From: an uncultured Christensenella sp.
GTDB taxonomy: Bacteria > Bacillota > Clostridia > Christensenellales > UBA1242
Length of the DNA: 24,684 bases
Direction: 5' to 3'
Assembly: GCA_905203645.1 (NCBI GenBank)
Contig: CAJKWP010000013.1
Span: 1-24,684 of the forward strand
Part shown: positions 1 to 7,927 of the stretch, piece by piece
Position numbering within the stretch: the stretch's first letter is position 1
Layout: each line of letters starts with the position of its first letter
Notes under the pieces: model-generated
What the model saw: only the letters and a program-made list of their open reading frames with translations
What the model was told of the DNA's origin: nothing
Database searches by the model: none
Made by a program: the position numbers and the translations under genes

Positions 1-69
1 AAAATAAAATCAAATAAATTATTACACAAAAAAACATAAAAAAATATCAAAATCAAAAGGAGCAAAAAA

Positions 70-2124
70 ATGCGGAAAATAATCGAATATTTGAATGTTG
101 ACAAAAAAACACAAAATGCACTTTACCATATTTTGGAAAACTTTTCAGATTGTGCAAATTTGTATGATGCTCTTTTATCTTTTGACCGTATACAACTTGA
201 CACAATCAGCAAAGTTGCAACCGTTTTGCTTTTTGTTGATTTTGAAGATCAAGAATATCTTAGACAAAATTTTGACCCCGAAATTTTAAGTCTTTATGAA
301 AGTTTGAAAGAAATTGAAAAGTATCAACTTGCAAATTTGGAGGAAGCAGAAAACTTTCGTATGATGCTTGTCGCCATAAGCAAGGATATAAGGGTTATCG
401 TAATCAAGTTGCTCTTGATATTGTGGAGCATAAAAAGGTTTGAAGAACCACTTTCAAGCAAACAGTACAAAGAATTGGAAATTGTCAAAGAAATTTTTGC
501 ACCTTTGGCGGAACGTTTGGGGCTCAATTTTATCAAGTCCGAAATGGAAGATATATGTTTGAAGTTTTTGCAACCAGACGTGTATAATTATTTGCTCACA
601 AACGTTTTGATGAAAAAGGATGCAAATGAAAGACAGATTGAAATTACAAAAAAGCGCTTGCAGGATATTTTGGATGAACTTAAAATTCAAGGTACAATTT
701 CATTTAGACAAAAACACTTTTCGTCAGTTTACAAAAAAATGACAAGCAAAAATATTCCACTCGCAAAGATTTATGACTTGATTGCAATGCGTGTGATTGT
801 AAAAACTGTTGAGGATTGCTACGCAGTCCTGGGCGGTATACATGGTATTTACAAGCCAATGCCAAACAGATTCAAAGATTACATTGCAAACCCCAAACCC
901 AATGGTTACATGTCTTTACACACAACCATTATTGCTGAAAATGAACGCCCACTCGAAGTTCAAATACGTACAGAAGAAATGCACCGCATAAGTGAATATG
1001 GTATCGCTGCACACTGGATGTACAAAGAAAAGCGTATCAAAAAGTCTGCCTTGGATGAAAAACTTGGTTGGATAAGAGCGATTATGGAAAGTACACAATC
1101 ACTTACAAGTCGCGAACTTATCGAAAGTTTCAAAAATCAACTTAATGCTGGTGTTATATATGTGCAAACACCAAAAGGCAAAATACTGGAGTTTCCAGAA
1201 AACTCAAACATAATCGACTTTGCTTATGCTATTCATTCCGAAATCGGAAATACTTGTGTTGGTGGAAAGATAAATGGAAAGATTAAACCACTCTATACAA
1301 CATTGAACAACGGCGACGTAGTAGAAATTATAACGTCACCAAACAGCAAGGGTCCATCACGTGATTGGCTTAATCATGTTGCAACTGCTTCGGCAAAAAG
1401 CAAAATAAAGTACTATTTCCGCAACGAACTTAAAGATGAAAACATAAAGACGGGCAAAAGAATGTTGGATGAAGCGTTTAAGCTTAAAGGTTGGGACACA
1501 AACAAAATTGTAACAAGCAAAGAATTTGAACTTTTGCTTGAAAGAATGTGTTTCAACACATCAGATGAATTGTTTGCATCTGTGGGATATGGAAGTACGT
1601 CCGTAAATCAAATCGTCAATCGTTTGCAATCAGACATAAACAAAGCTCAACCAACTCACGTTTTGCCCAAAATAACTATTTCCAAAAACAAAGATGGAGT
1701 GCTTATTGACGGTGACAGTGGTATGTTGGTAAGATATGCAAACTGTTGCTATCCTGTTATGGGTGACAAAATTATTGGATATATTTCACGGGGACGTGGC
1801 GTTACTATACACAGACATGATTGTCACAACATAAAATTTTTGGAGCCAGAACGTTTGATAGAAGCAGAATGGAATCAAAAGACAAATTTGACTTATAAAG
1901 TTACACTTAAAATTGTGTCCGAAGTATCAAACAATTTGATTCAAGATATTATAAAAAAGATTTTGGAAAACAAAATTACGCTTTTGGGATTTTCAAGCAA
2001 AAACAACAACATGGGCAAAATGGTTACGACTTTGTCTTTGCAAGTGTCGGATACATCGCAAATAGAGCAAATACAAAGTGTAATCAAAAACTTCAATCAA
2101 GTTTATGAGGTTATAAGGGAATAA
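70..2124 (+). CDS. rel: RelA/SpoT-family (p)ppGpp synthetase with degenerate hydrolase domain
   Basis: Stringent-response enzyme that makes (p)ppGpp from ATP and GTP/GDP. The synthetase core is intact: RFKDYIANPKPNGYMSLHT around residues 267-285, EVQIRT near 296 and the following AAHWMYKE. A TGS domain follows (about 362-425), then a conserved Cys region (RYANCCYP near 555) and a C-terminal ACT domain (about 612-684). The N-terminal HD hydrolase is present as a fold but lacks its metal-binding residues: the usual LHDVVEDT block reads LLFVDFED (53-60), the usual IKLADRLHNMRT reads IKLLLILWSIKR (112-123), and the HP motif region is missing. The length of 684 aa is below the usual 720-760 because the N-terminus is short. 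Start supported by AAAAGGAGC at 55-63. It keeps the RxKD signature normally seen in bifunctional enzymes. I infer a synthetase that cannot hydrolyse. Its stop overlaps the hemZ start by one base. Confidence 0.95.
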   Translation: MRKIIEYLNVDKKTQNALYHILENFSDCANLYDALLSFDRIQLDTISKVATVLLFVDFEDQEYLRQNFDPEILSLYESLKEIEKYQLANLEEAENFRMMLVAISKDIRVIVIKLLLILWSIKRFEEPLSSKQYKELEIVKEIFAPLAERLGLNFIKSEMEDICLKFLQPDVYNYLLTNVLMKKDANERQIEITKKRLQDILDELKIQGTISFRQKHFSSVYKKMTSKNIPLAKIYDLIAMRVIVKTVEDCYAVLGGIHGIYKPMPNRFKDYIANPKPNGYMSLHTTIIAENERPLEVQIRTEEMHRISEYGIAAHWMYKEKRIKKSALDEKLGWIRAIMESTQSLTSRELIESFKNQLNAGVIYVQTPKGKILEFPENSNIIDFAYAIHSEIGNTCVGGKINGKIKPLYTTLNNGDVVEIITSPNSKGPSRDWLNHVATASAKSKIKYYFRNELKDENIKTGKRMLDEAFKLKGWDTNKIVTSKEFELLLERMCFNTSDELFASVGYGSTSVNQIVNRLQSDINKAQPTHVLPKITISKNKDGVLIDGDSGMLVRYANCCYPVMGDKIIGYISRGRGVTIHRHDCHNIKFLEPERLIEAEWNQKTNLTYKVTLKIVSEVSNNLIQDIIKKILENKITLLGFSSKNNNMGKMVTTLSLQVSDTSQIEQIQSVIKNFNQVYEVIRE

Positions 2125-3551
2125 TGGAAGAAAAAGAAATAAACATAACTACAAATCAAGAATTTTTGAAAAACGACATATTTGAAATTGTTCGTGTATT
2201 TTTTCCAAATCAAAAAGTTGATGTAGACTTTGAACAAAACTTGTCAGACAATCAAATTACAAGTACTGCTACAATTACATTTGAAGATAATACTCAAACA
2301 CAAACTCGTGTTGACCAAATGCCTGAAATTAACAGTGTATTGCAACAAAAGAAATATATGAAGAGATATGCAAAACTCTGTTTGTACAAGGTATGTGCAC
2401 TGTTGACAAAAAAAGATTTGCCATGGGGCTCACTTACAGGGATACGTCCAACAAAGATAGGGTATGAACTTATTGAAAACGGCATAGACAAAACCATTCT
2501 TCGAGAAATACTCATGCGTGACTTTTTCATATCGGCAAAAAAAGCGAAATTGGTTAGTGACACAATAAACAACCAAAACTGTATTATAAAAAATGATCAC
2601 TTGGTTGATATTTATATCAATATTCCAATATGTCCATCAAGGTGCTCTTATTGCAGTTTTATTTCAAGCGAATACAACGCTGTCGAAAAGATAATTCCTG
2701 ACTATATACAGGCGTTGATAAAAGAAATTCGTGCAATGAAAAAACTTATATTTGACAAGGCACTTGTTGTAAGAACGATATATATTGGCGGCGGAACCCC
2801 ATCTGTTTTGTCTGCACAACAACTCAATCAAATTTTGGATGAATTATCTTATCCGGTAAATGAGTTTACAGTCGAATGTGGAAGGGCGGATACAATTACG
2901 GATGAAAAACTTGCTGTTTTAAAAAGTCATGGTGTGACACGTATATGTATAAATCCACAAACGTTTTGCAAAAAAACACTCAAACTTATTGGAAGAAAGG
3001 TTGAACCTGAACAAATTTTTGAAAAATACGTTATGGCACTCAAATACAACTTTATCGTCAATATGGACTTTATTGCAGGATTGCCAGGTGAGAGTTTGAC
3101 AACTTTCAAACACACCATAAACACAGCAATGGATTTGGAGCCACACAACGTAACAATTCACACGTTGTCTTACAAGCATGGTTCAGTGCTTATGCAACAA
3201 GGCTTGCAACAATCAACAGAAAGCGTTGTCTCACAAATGGTTGAATATGCTTATGACAAACTGTCAGAACATGGGTACAAACCTTATTACATTTATCGTC
3301 AAAAAAATCAAGCGGAAGCATTGGAAAATGTTGGCTATGCAAAGCCAGATACGGTTTGTATGTTCAATATTGACAGTATGGAAGAAACAACAAGCATTTT
3401 GGCTTGTGGTGCAAATGCCATTTCAAAACGTGTGTTTGACCACGACGGAAGAATCGAAAGATGCTGCAATGTAAAAATGATACAAGATTATATTGCTCGC
3501 ATTGATGAAATGATAAAACGCAAAGAAGATCTTTTTGATTTAAAAAACTAA
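2124..3551 (+). CDS. hemZ: HemZ-like radical SAM coproporphyrinogen dehydrogenase
   Basis: Radical SAM enzyme of the HemN/HemW/HemZ family, predicted oxygen-independent coproporphyrinogen III oxidation, cytoplasmic. The 4Fe-4S motif is CPSRCSYC at residues 170-177, followed by IYIGGGTPS (SAM-binding GGGTP) and the NMDFIAGLPGES block. The C-terminal half has YYIYRQKN, ENVGYA and MEETTSILACGANAISK, which I associate with HemZ rather than HemW. The roughly 165-residue N-terminal extension before the Cys motif also fits HemZ, and the 475 aa length is close to the family. Its ATG overlaps the rel stop (TAATG), so translation is probably coupled. Rel next to hemZ is a common clostridial arrangement. 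No other haem gene is in the window, so a haem-related role in this organism is not proven; other HemN-family activities remain possible. Confidence 0.88.
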   Translation: MEEKEINITTNQEFLKNDIFEIVRVFFPNQKVDVDFEQNLSDNQITSTATITFEDNTQTQTRVDQMPEINSVLQQKKYMKRYAKLCLYKVCALLTKKDLPWGSLTGIRPTKIGYELIENGIDKTILREILMRDFFISAKKAKLVSDTINNQNCIIKNDHLVDIYINIPICPSRCSYCSFISSEYNAVEKIIPDYIQALIKEIRAMKKLIFDKALVVRTIYIGGGTPSVLSAQQLNQILDELSYPVNEFTVECGRADTITDEKLAVLKSHGVTRICINPQTFCKKTLKLIGRKVEPEQIFEKYVMALKYNFIVNMDFIAGLPGESLTTFKHTINTAMDLEPHNVTIHTLSYKHGSVLMQQGLQQSTESVVSQMVEYAYDKLSEHGYKPYYIYRQKNQAEALENVGYAKPDTVCMFNIDSMEETTSILACGANAISKRVFDHDGRIERCCNVKMIQDYIARIDEMIKRKEDLFDLKN

Positions 3552-3618
3552 TTTCAAATGGTTTAAATATTTAACTTTTTATGCCCAATAACTTTTGTAA
3601 CAAAATTCTTTAAAATAC

Positions 3619-3647
3619 TTTACAAATGTTTTGCTTTGTGTTATTAT
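3619..3647 (+). promoter_or_regulatory. Sigma-A type promoter for rpsO
   Basis: TTTACA at 3619-3624 and TATTAT at 3642-3647, separated by 17 bases. Expected transcription start is near 3654, giving an rpsO leader of about 80 nt. Confidence 0.7.
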
Positions 3648-3653
3648 CACTTT

Positions 3654-3736
3654 GTTCCTTTTGCTAAGGTGTAAGGTTACTCCGACCGACATTCTTTGTT
3701 CAAGGTGAAAAATTTTTAATTAAGGAGGATATATGT
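3654..3736 (+). promoter_or_regulatory. Structured rpsO leader, possible S15 autoregulatory element
   Basis: The leader can fold into an imperfect hairpin: GGTGT (3668-3672) with ACATT (3689-3693), and GGTT (3675-3678) with GACC (3684-3687), around the loop ACTCC. An alternative CCTT/AAGG hairpin (3657-3669) competes with its base. S15 represses its own mRNA in several bacteria, so an S15-binding leader is plausible, but I did not match it to a specific described class. The strong AAGGAGG ribosome binding site at 3722-3728 decides the rpsO start at 3737 over the out-of-frame ATG at 3733. Confidence 0.4.
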
Positions 3737-3988
3737 ATGGAAAAGAAAGAAATCATTGACAAGTTCAAAACATCTGAACATGATACAGGTTCTGCTTACG
3801 TTCAAATTGCTTTGCTTTCTGAAAGAATCAACAACCTTACAGAACATTTGAAAGCAAATCCAAACGACAATCACACACGCCGTGGACTTTTGAAACTTGT
3901 TGGTAAAAGAAAAGGTCTTTTGAAGTATTTGGAATCCAAAGATATCGAAGCTTTCAGAAAACTTAAAAAAGAACTTAATATCAGATAA
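3737..3988 (+). CDS. rpsO: 30S ribosomal protein S15
   Basis: Small-subunit protein that binds 16S rRNA early in assembly. The sequence carries the family signatures DTGSAYVQIALLSERI, LTEHLKANPNDNHTRRGLL and LVGKRKGLLKYL, with the DxHxRRG-type rRNA-binding stretch intact. At 83 aa it is slightly shorter than the usual 88-89, the difference being at the N-terminus. The start at 3737 is supported by AAGGAGG eight bases upstream. It has its own promoter and a terminator immediately after the stop. rpsO followed by pnp is a widely conserved order. Confidence 0.97.
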   Translation: MEKKEIIDKFKTSEHDTGSAYVQIALLSERINNLTEHLKANPNDNHTRRGLLKLVGKRKGLLKYLESKDIEAFRKLKKELNIR

Positions 3989-3994
3989 AAAAAT

Positions 3995-4024
3995 TGGAGA
4001 GCCTTTTTAAAGTCTCTCCATTTT
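3995..4024 (+). terminator. Intrinsic terminator/attenuator after rpsO
   Basis: TGGAGAG (3995-4001) pairs with CTCTCCA (4014-4020), and the inner CTTT/AAAG extends the stem. Only four T follow directly, so partial readthrough into pnp is likely. Confidence 0.8.
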
Positions 4025-4034
4025 CAATTTTGTA

Positions 4035-4092
4035 AAGGCAAATGTATTTTGCCTTGAAATTGTTAATAATCATCAAATCAATCGATTTGATG
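4035..4092 (+). promoter_or_regulatory. Two hairpins in the pnp 5' leader
   Basis: AAGGCAAA (4035-4042) pairs with TTTGCCTT (4048-4055). CATCAAATC (4071-4079) pairs perfectly with GATTTGATG (4084-4092) around the loop AATC. Neither has a T-run, so neither looks like a terminator. They lie between the rpsO terminator and the pnp ribosome binding site (AAAGGAG at 4101-4107). I see no convincing sigma-A promoter here, so pnp may rely on readthrough. In E. coli the pnp leader hairpin is a processing and autoregulation site; a similar role here is inference. Confidence 0.5.
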
Positions 4093-4116
4093 TGAAGATA
4101 AAAGGAGTAAAAATTT

Positions 4117-6207
4117 ATGAGTGAAAATGCAAAAATTTTCAAAACCGAAATTGGTGGAAAACCAGTTGAAATTGAAGTTGGCAGATTTTGCGAACAAGCA
4201 AACGGAAGTTGTTTGGTAAAATGCGGTGAAACTGTTGTTATGGTAAACGTAACAATGGCAGAAAAACCAAGAGATGGAATTGACTTTTTCCCACTTGGTG
4301 TTGATTTTGAAGAAAAAATGTATTCAGTTGGCAAAATTCCTGGTGGATTTAAAAAACGTGAAGGAAGACCAAGTGACAAAGCCATTTTGACATCAAGATT
4401 GATTGACAGACCACTCAGGCCATTGTTTCCAAAAGGTTTCTTCAACGATGTAAGTGTTGTTGCAACTGCACTCTCTGTTGAACCCGATGTTTTGCCAGAA
4501 CCACTTGCAATGCTTGGAAGTTCATTCGCACTTACAATTTCAGACATTCCATTTGGTGGACCTACTGGTTCAGTTTACGTTGGTTTGGTTGATGGACAAC
4601 TTGTAATCAATCCAAATGCAGAACAACGCGAAAAAAGCGAGCTTTCTTTGTATGTAAGTGGTACAGATGAAGCCGTATTGATGGTTGAAGCTGGTGCAAA
4701 AGAAGTAAGCGAAGAAAAAATGCTTGAAGCAATTATGCTTGCTCACCAAGAAATCAAAAAACTTGTTGCTTTCCAAAAACAAGTTAAAGCAGAGATTGGC
4801 AAACCATTAAACAGTGGAATCGAATATTACAAAGTTGAAGAAGAAATCGACAAAGCAGTAAGGGAATATGCAACAGATATGCTTACAAAAGCTTTGGATA
4901 CATTTGACAGACAAGAAAGATCAGAAAATCAAGATCGCGTTGACAAAGATGTCAAAGAACATTTTGCTGAAATTTTCCCAGACAAACAAAGACAAATTGG
5001 CGATGTTTTGTACAAGATGACAAAAGAAATCGTTCGTGGAAAAATAATAAATAAAGGCATTCGTCCTGACGGAAGAAAACTCACTGAAATCAGACCTATT
5101 TGGTGTGACGCAGGTGTTTTGCCAAGGGTTCATGGTACAGGCGTGTTTACACGTGGACAAACTCAAGTTTTGACAGCCCTTACTTTGGGTACAATATCCG
5201 AAGGTCAAATTTTGGAAGGACTTGACGAAGAAGAAGACAAAAGATATATGCATCAATACAATATGCCACCTTATGCAACTGGCGAAGCAAGACCACTCAA
5301 AAGCCCAGGAAGAAGGGAAATTGGTCATGGTGCATTGGCTGAAAGATCCCTTGAACCTGTTATCCCAAATGAAGTTGATTTCCCTTACAGTTTGAGATTG
5401 GTAAGTGAAGTTCTTTCTTCAAACGGTTCATCATCAATGGCAAGCGTATGTGGTTCAACATTGGCACTTATGGACGCTGGCGTTCCAATCAAAGCACCTG
5501 TTGCAGGTATTGCAATGGGACTTATCAAGGACGAAGCAAGTGGCAAAGTTGCTGTTTTGAGTGATATTCAAGGCTTGGAAGATTTCCTTGGAGATATGGA
5601 CTTTAAAGTTGCTGGTACAGAAAAAGGTATCACAGCAATTCAAATGGATATCAAAATCAAAGGTATTGACGAAAATATTTTGCGTACCGCTTTGGCACAA
5701 GCACGTGAAGGCAGAATGTTCATTTTGAACAAAATGCTTGCTGTTCTTCCAGCTCCACGTAAAAAACTTTCAGTTTATGCGCCAAAAATAATTTCATTTA
5801 CTATCAATCCAGACAAAATCAAAGATGTAATTGGCAGTGGTGGAAAGGTTATCAACAAAATTATCGAACAAACTGGTGTCAAAATTGACATTGATGATGA
5901 CGGTAAAGTATTTGTTGCATCAAGCGACGAAAGTGCTTGCGAAAGAGCAAAAAATATTATCCAAAATATTTGTGACGAACTTGAAGTTGGAAAAATTTAC
6001 AGCGGAAAAGTTATGCGCATAATGACTTTTGGGGCTTTTGTTGAAATCGCTCCAGGAAAAGAAGGTATGATTCATATTTCAAAACTTTCATCAAAACGTG
6101 TTGAAAAGGTTGAAGATGTGGTGAATATCGGGGATACTGTTGAAGTTGAAGTTATAAAAATTGATGACAAGGGCAGAGTTGATTTGAAACTTGTTGCAAA
6201 AGACTAA
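4117..6207 (+). CDS. pnp: Polyribonucleotide nucleotidyltransferase (PNPase)
   Basis: 3'-to-5' phosphorolytic exoribonuclease that degrades mRNA with inorganic phosphate and releases nucleoside diphosphates; works as a homotrimer. Domains in order: first RNase PH domain (about 10-140), the helical linker (about 145-235), second RNase PH domain (about 310-450) with FTRGQTQVLTALTLG, the GEARPLKSPGRREIGHGAL region and SVCGSTLALMDAGVP, then a KH domain with the VIGSGGKVINKI loop near 571, and a C-terminal S1 domain (about 618-690) with GKVMRIMTFGAFVEIAPG. The 696 aa length is typical. Start supported by AAAGGAG ten bases upstream. Downstream of rpsO and followed by a strong terminator. No unusual residue was seen in the conserved blocks. 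Confidence 0.98.
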   Translation: MSENAKIFKTEIGGKPVEIEVGRFCEQANGSCLVKCGETVVMVNVTMAEKPRDGIDFFPLGVDFEEKMYSVGKIPGGFKKREGRPSDKAILTSRLIDRPLRPLFPKGFFNDVSVVATALSVEPDVLPEPLAMLGSSFALTISDIPFGGPTGSVYVGLVDGQLVINPNAEQREKSELSLYVSGTDEAVLMVEAGAKEVSEEKMLEAIMLAHQEIKKLVAFQKQVKAEIGKPLNSGIEYYKVEEEIDKAVREYATDMLTKALDTFDRQERSENQDRVDKDVKEHFAEIFPDKQRQIGDVLYKMTKEIVRGKIINKGIRPDGRKLTEIRPIWCDAGVLPRVHGTGVFTRGQTQVLTALTLGTISEGQILEGLDEEEDKRYMHQYNMPPYATGEARPLKSPGRREIGHGALAERSLEPVIPNEVDFPYSLRLVSEVLSSNGSSSMASVCGSTLALMDAGVPIKAPVAGIAMGLIKDEASGKVAVLSDIQGLEDFLGDMDFKVAGTEKGITAIQMDIKIKGIDENILRTALAQAREGRMFILNKMLAVLPAPRKKLSVYAPKIISFTINPDKIKDVIGSGGKVINKIIEQTGVKIDIDDDGKVFVASSDESACERAKNIIQNICDELEVGKIYSGKVMRIMTFGAFVEIAPGKEGMIHISKLSSKRVEKVEDVVNIGDTVEVEVIKIDDKGRVDLKLVAKD

Positions 6208-6225
6208 CACAATTTTGAAAAATTG

Positions 6226-6259
6226 AAAGATAGGACAAAGTGTTTCCTATCTTTTTTTT
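6226..6259 (+). terminator. Intrinsic terminator after pnp
   Basis: AAAGATAGGA (6226-6235) pairs perfectly with TCCTATCTTT (6245-6254); the T-run continues to 6259. Confidence 0.93.
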
Positions 6260-6295
6260 GCGTTTTGACATAATGCCTTTTTTGATTGAATAGAT

Positions 6296-6318
6296 TATAC
6301 TAGCAAAATTTTTGGAGG
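6296..6318 (+). promoter_or_regulatory. Possible -10 element and ribosome binding site for spoIVA
   Basis: TATACT at 6296-6301 lies a suitable distance before the ribosome binding site GGAGG (6314-6318). No good -35 lies 16-18 bases upstream, since TTGACA at 6265-6270 is 25 bases away. spoIVA is normally driven by sigma-E, and I could not fit a clean sigma-E consensus. The element is tentative. Confidence 0.25.
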
Positions 6319-6322
6319 TTTT

Positions 6323-7801
6323 ATGGAAAATTTTGATATATATAAAGATATTGCCACGCGTACTAATGGCGACATATATATTGGCGTTGTTGGACCTGTA
6401 AGATGTGGTAAATCGACATTTATAACAAGATTTATGGAAAAACTTGTTATACCAAATATAGAGAACAAGCACAGCAGACAGCGTGCTATCGATGAATTGC
6501 CACAATCAGGTGAAGGCAAAACAATAATGACAACACAACCCAAGTTTGTTCCAAATGAAGGGGTGAAAGTAAGTTTGGAAAGCGGTGTAGAATTTAACGT
6601 AAGAATGGTTGACTGTGTAGGATACATGGTTAATGGCGCAATGGGATTTGAAGAAAACAAAAAACCAAGACTTGTCAAAACACCTTGGAGTGATGAAGAT
6701 ATGCCCTTTGAACAGGCAGCTGAACTTGGTACCAAAAAAGTTATCACGACACATTCTACTATTGGAATAGTTATGACTACCGATGGAACAATTTGCGAAT
6801 TGCCACGTGAAAGTTATGTCGAAGCAGAACAGCGTGTCGTAAGTGAAATGCAAAAAGAAAACAAACCATTTGTTATCGTGCTCAATTCAAAACAACCTGA
6901 AAGCCAAAATACAAAAGATTTGGCAAAAGCACTTGAACAAAAATACAATGTTCCCGTTTTGCCTCTTAGCGCAAAAGACCTTGAAACACAAGATATTGAG
7001 GGTATATTTGAAAAAATACTACTAGAATTTCCACTTCGCTCTTTGAAAATCAATATGCCAGATTGGCTTAAAGCATTGCCATTTGATGATGAAATCATAA
7101 AATCTATTATTGATGAAATCAAAAAATTTGGTGAAAATATTTCAAAAATTGGTCAAATTGACAAAACAAATATTGCATTTTTGGATGATCCAGATTTTGA
7201 ACCAGTTGCCATTGGAAAAATAAGATTGGATGATGGAACTGTTCACTTTGATATTCAACCAAAACCACATACTTTTTACAAAGTTTTGTCAAAGCAATGT
7301 GAAACAGAAATCAAAGATGATTTGCAACTTGTAAAATATATCAAAACACTTTCCTTTGCAAAAAAAGAATACGACAAATTGGAAAGTGCATTGAAACAGG
7401 TGGATGAAACAGGTTATGGAATAGTTGTTCCTTCTACTGATGAGTTGACTTTGGAAGAACCGCAAATTGTAAAGCAAGGCGGAAAATTTGGAATGAAACT
7501 CAAAGCGTCTGCACCAAGTTTGCATATCATGCGTGTAGATATTGAAACTGAAATTAGTCCTATCGTTGGCACCCAACAGCAAGGTGAAGAAATGGCACAA
7601 CAACTTATGAGTCAGTTTGAAAACAATCCACAAGCAGTTTGGGAAACAAATATTTTTGGAAAATCACTCAACAGTTTGGTGAATGAAGGAATAAATTCAA
7701 AAATTTATATGATGCCTAGCGAAGCACAACGCAAAATGCGCAAAACACTTGGAAAAATTGTCAATGAAGGCAAAGGCGGAATAATTTGTATTTTGCTTTA
7801 A
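6323..7801 (+). CDS. spoIVA: Stage IV sporulation protein A (spore coat morphogenetic ATPase)
   Basis: Mother-cell ATPase that polymerises on the forespore surface and forms the basement layer of the spore coat. Walker A is GPVRCGKST at residues 24-32. The N-terminal region MENFDIYKDIATRTNGDIYIG is close to the canonical SpoIVA opening, with further family blocks DELPQSGEGKTIMTTQP, MVDCVGYMVNGA and VITTHSTIGIVMTTDGT. The C-terminus ends in GGIICILL with a Cys close to the end, as in other SpoIVA proteins. The 492 aa length matches the family. Start supported by GGAGG five bases upstream. It is monocistronic between two terminators. Its presence implies that the lineage makes, or recently made, endospores. 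Confidence 0.97.
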   Translation: MENFDIYKDIATRTNGDIYIGVVGPVRCGKSTFITRFMEKLVIPNIENKHSRQRAIDELPQSGEGKTIMTTQPKFVPNEGVKVSLESGVEFNVRMVDCVGYMVNGAMGFEENKKPRLVKTPWSDEDMPFEQAAELGTKKVITTHSTIGIVMTTDGTICELPRESYVEAEQRVVSEMQKENKPFVIVLNSKQPESQNTKDLAKALEQKYNVPVLPLSAKDLETQDIEGIFEKILLEFPLRSLKINMPDWLKALPFDDEIIKSIIDEIKKFGENISKIGQIDKTNIAFLDDPDFEPVAIGKIRLDDGTVHFDIQPKPHTFYKVLSKQCETEIKDDLQLVKYIKTLSFAKKEYDKLESALKQVDETGYGIVVPSTDELTLEEPQIVKQGGKFGMKLKASAPSLHIMRVDIETEISPIVGTQQQGEEMAQQLMSQFENNPQAVWETNIFGKSLNSLVNEGINSKIYMMPSEAQRKMRKTLGKIVNEGKGGIICILL

Positions 7802-7832
7802 AATTTTATAAAACTTAATTTGACTTTAATAT

Positions 7833-7877
7833 AAAAATACATCGAGCATTTATGTTATTTGTTCGGTGTATTTTTTT
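7833..7877 (+). terminator. Intrinsic terminator after spoIVA
   Basis: AAAATACATCGAGC (7834-7847) pairs with GTTCGGTGTATTTT (7861-7874) with two G-T wobbles, followed by a T-run to 7877. Confidence 0.88.
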
Positions 7878-7889
7878 GTACCGGTGGAC

Positions 7890-7918
7890 TTGCAAATTTT
7901 AAGTATTTGTGCTAAAAT
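7890..7918 (+). promoter_or_regulatory. Sigma-A promoter placing the transcription start at the LRR gene start codon
   Basis: TTGCAA (7890-7895), a 17-base spacer, and TAAAAT (7913-7918). The predicted transcription start near 7925 is within about three bases of the ATG at 7928, and no Shine-Dalgarno is visible. This suggests a leaderless or almost leaderless mRNA. Confidence 0.6.
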
Positions 7919-7927
7919 TATTTTATT

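Noticed and set aside
3556..3580. Weak palindrome TTAAATATTTAA followed by T bases after hemZ as a terminator
   Set aside because: The stem is entirely A-T and too weak for a confident call.
3981..4547. Minus-strand frame of 188 codons opposite the start of pnp
   Set aside because: Antisense shadow of pnp crossing the rpsO terminator; no ribosome binding site and Ser-rich low-complexity product.
6265..6301. TTGACA and TATACT as a sigma-A promoter for spoIVA
   Set aside because: The spacer is 25 bases, far outside the functional range, and spoIVA is expected to use a sporulation sigma factor.
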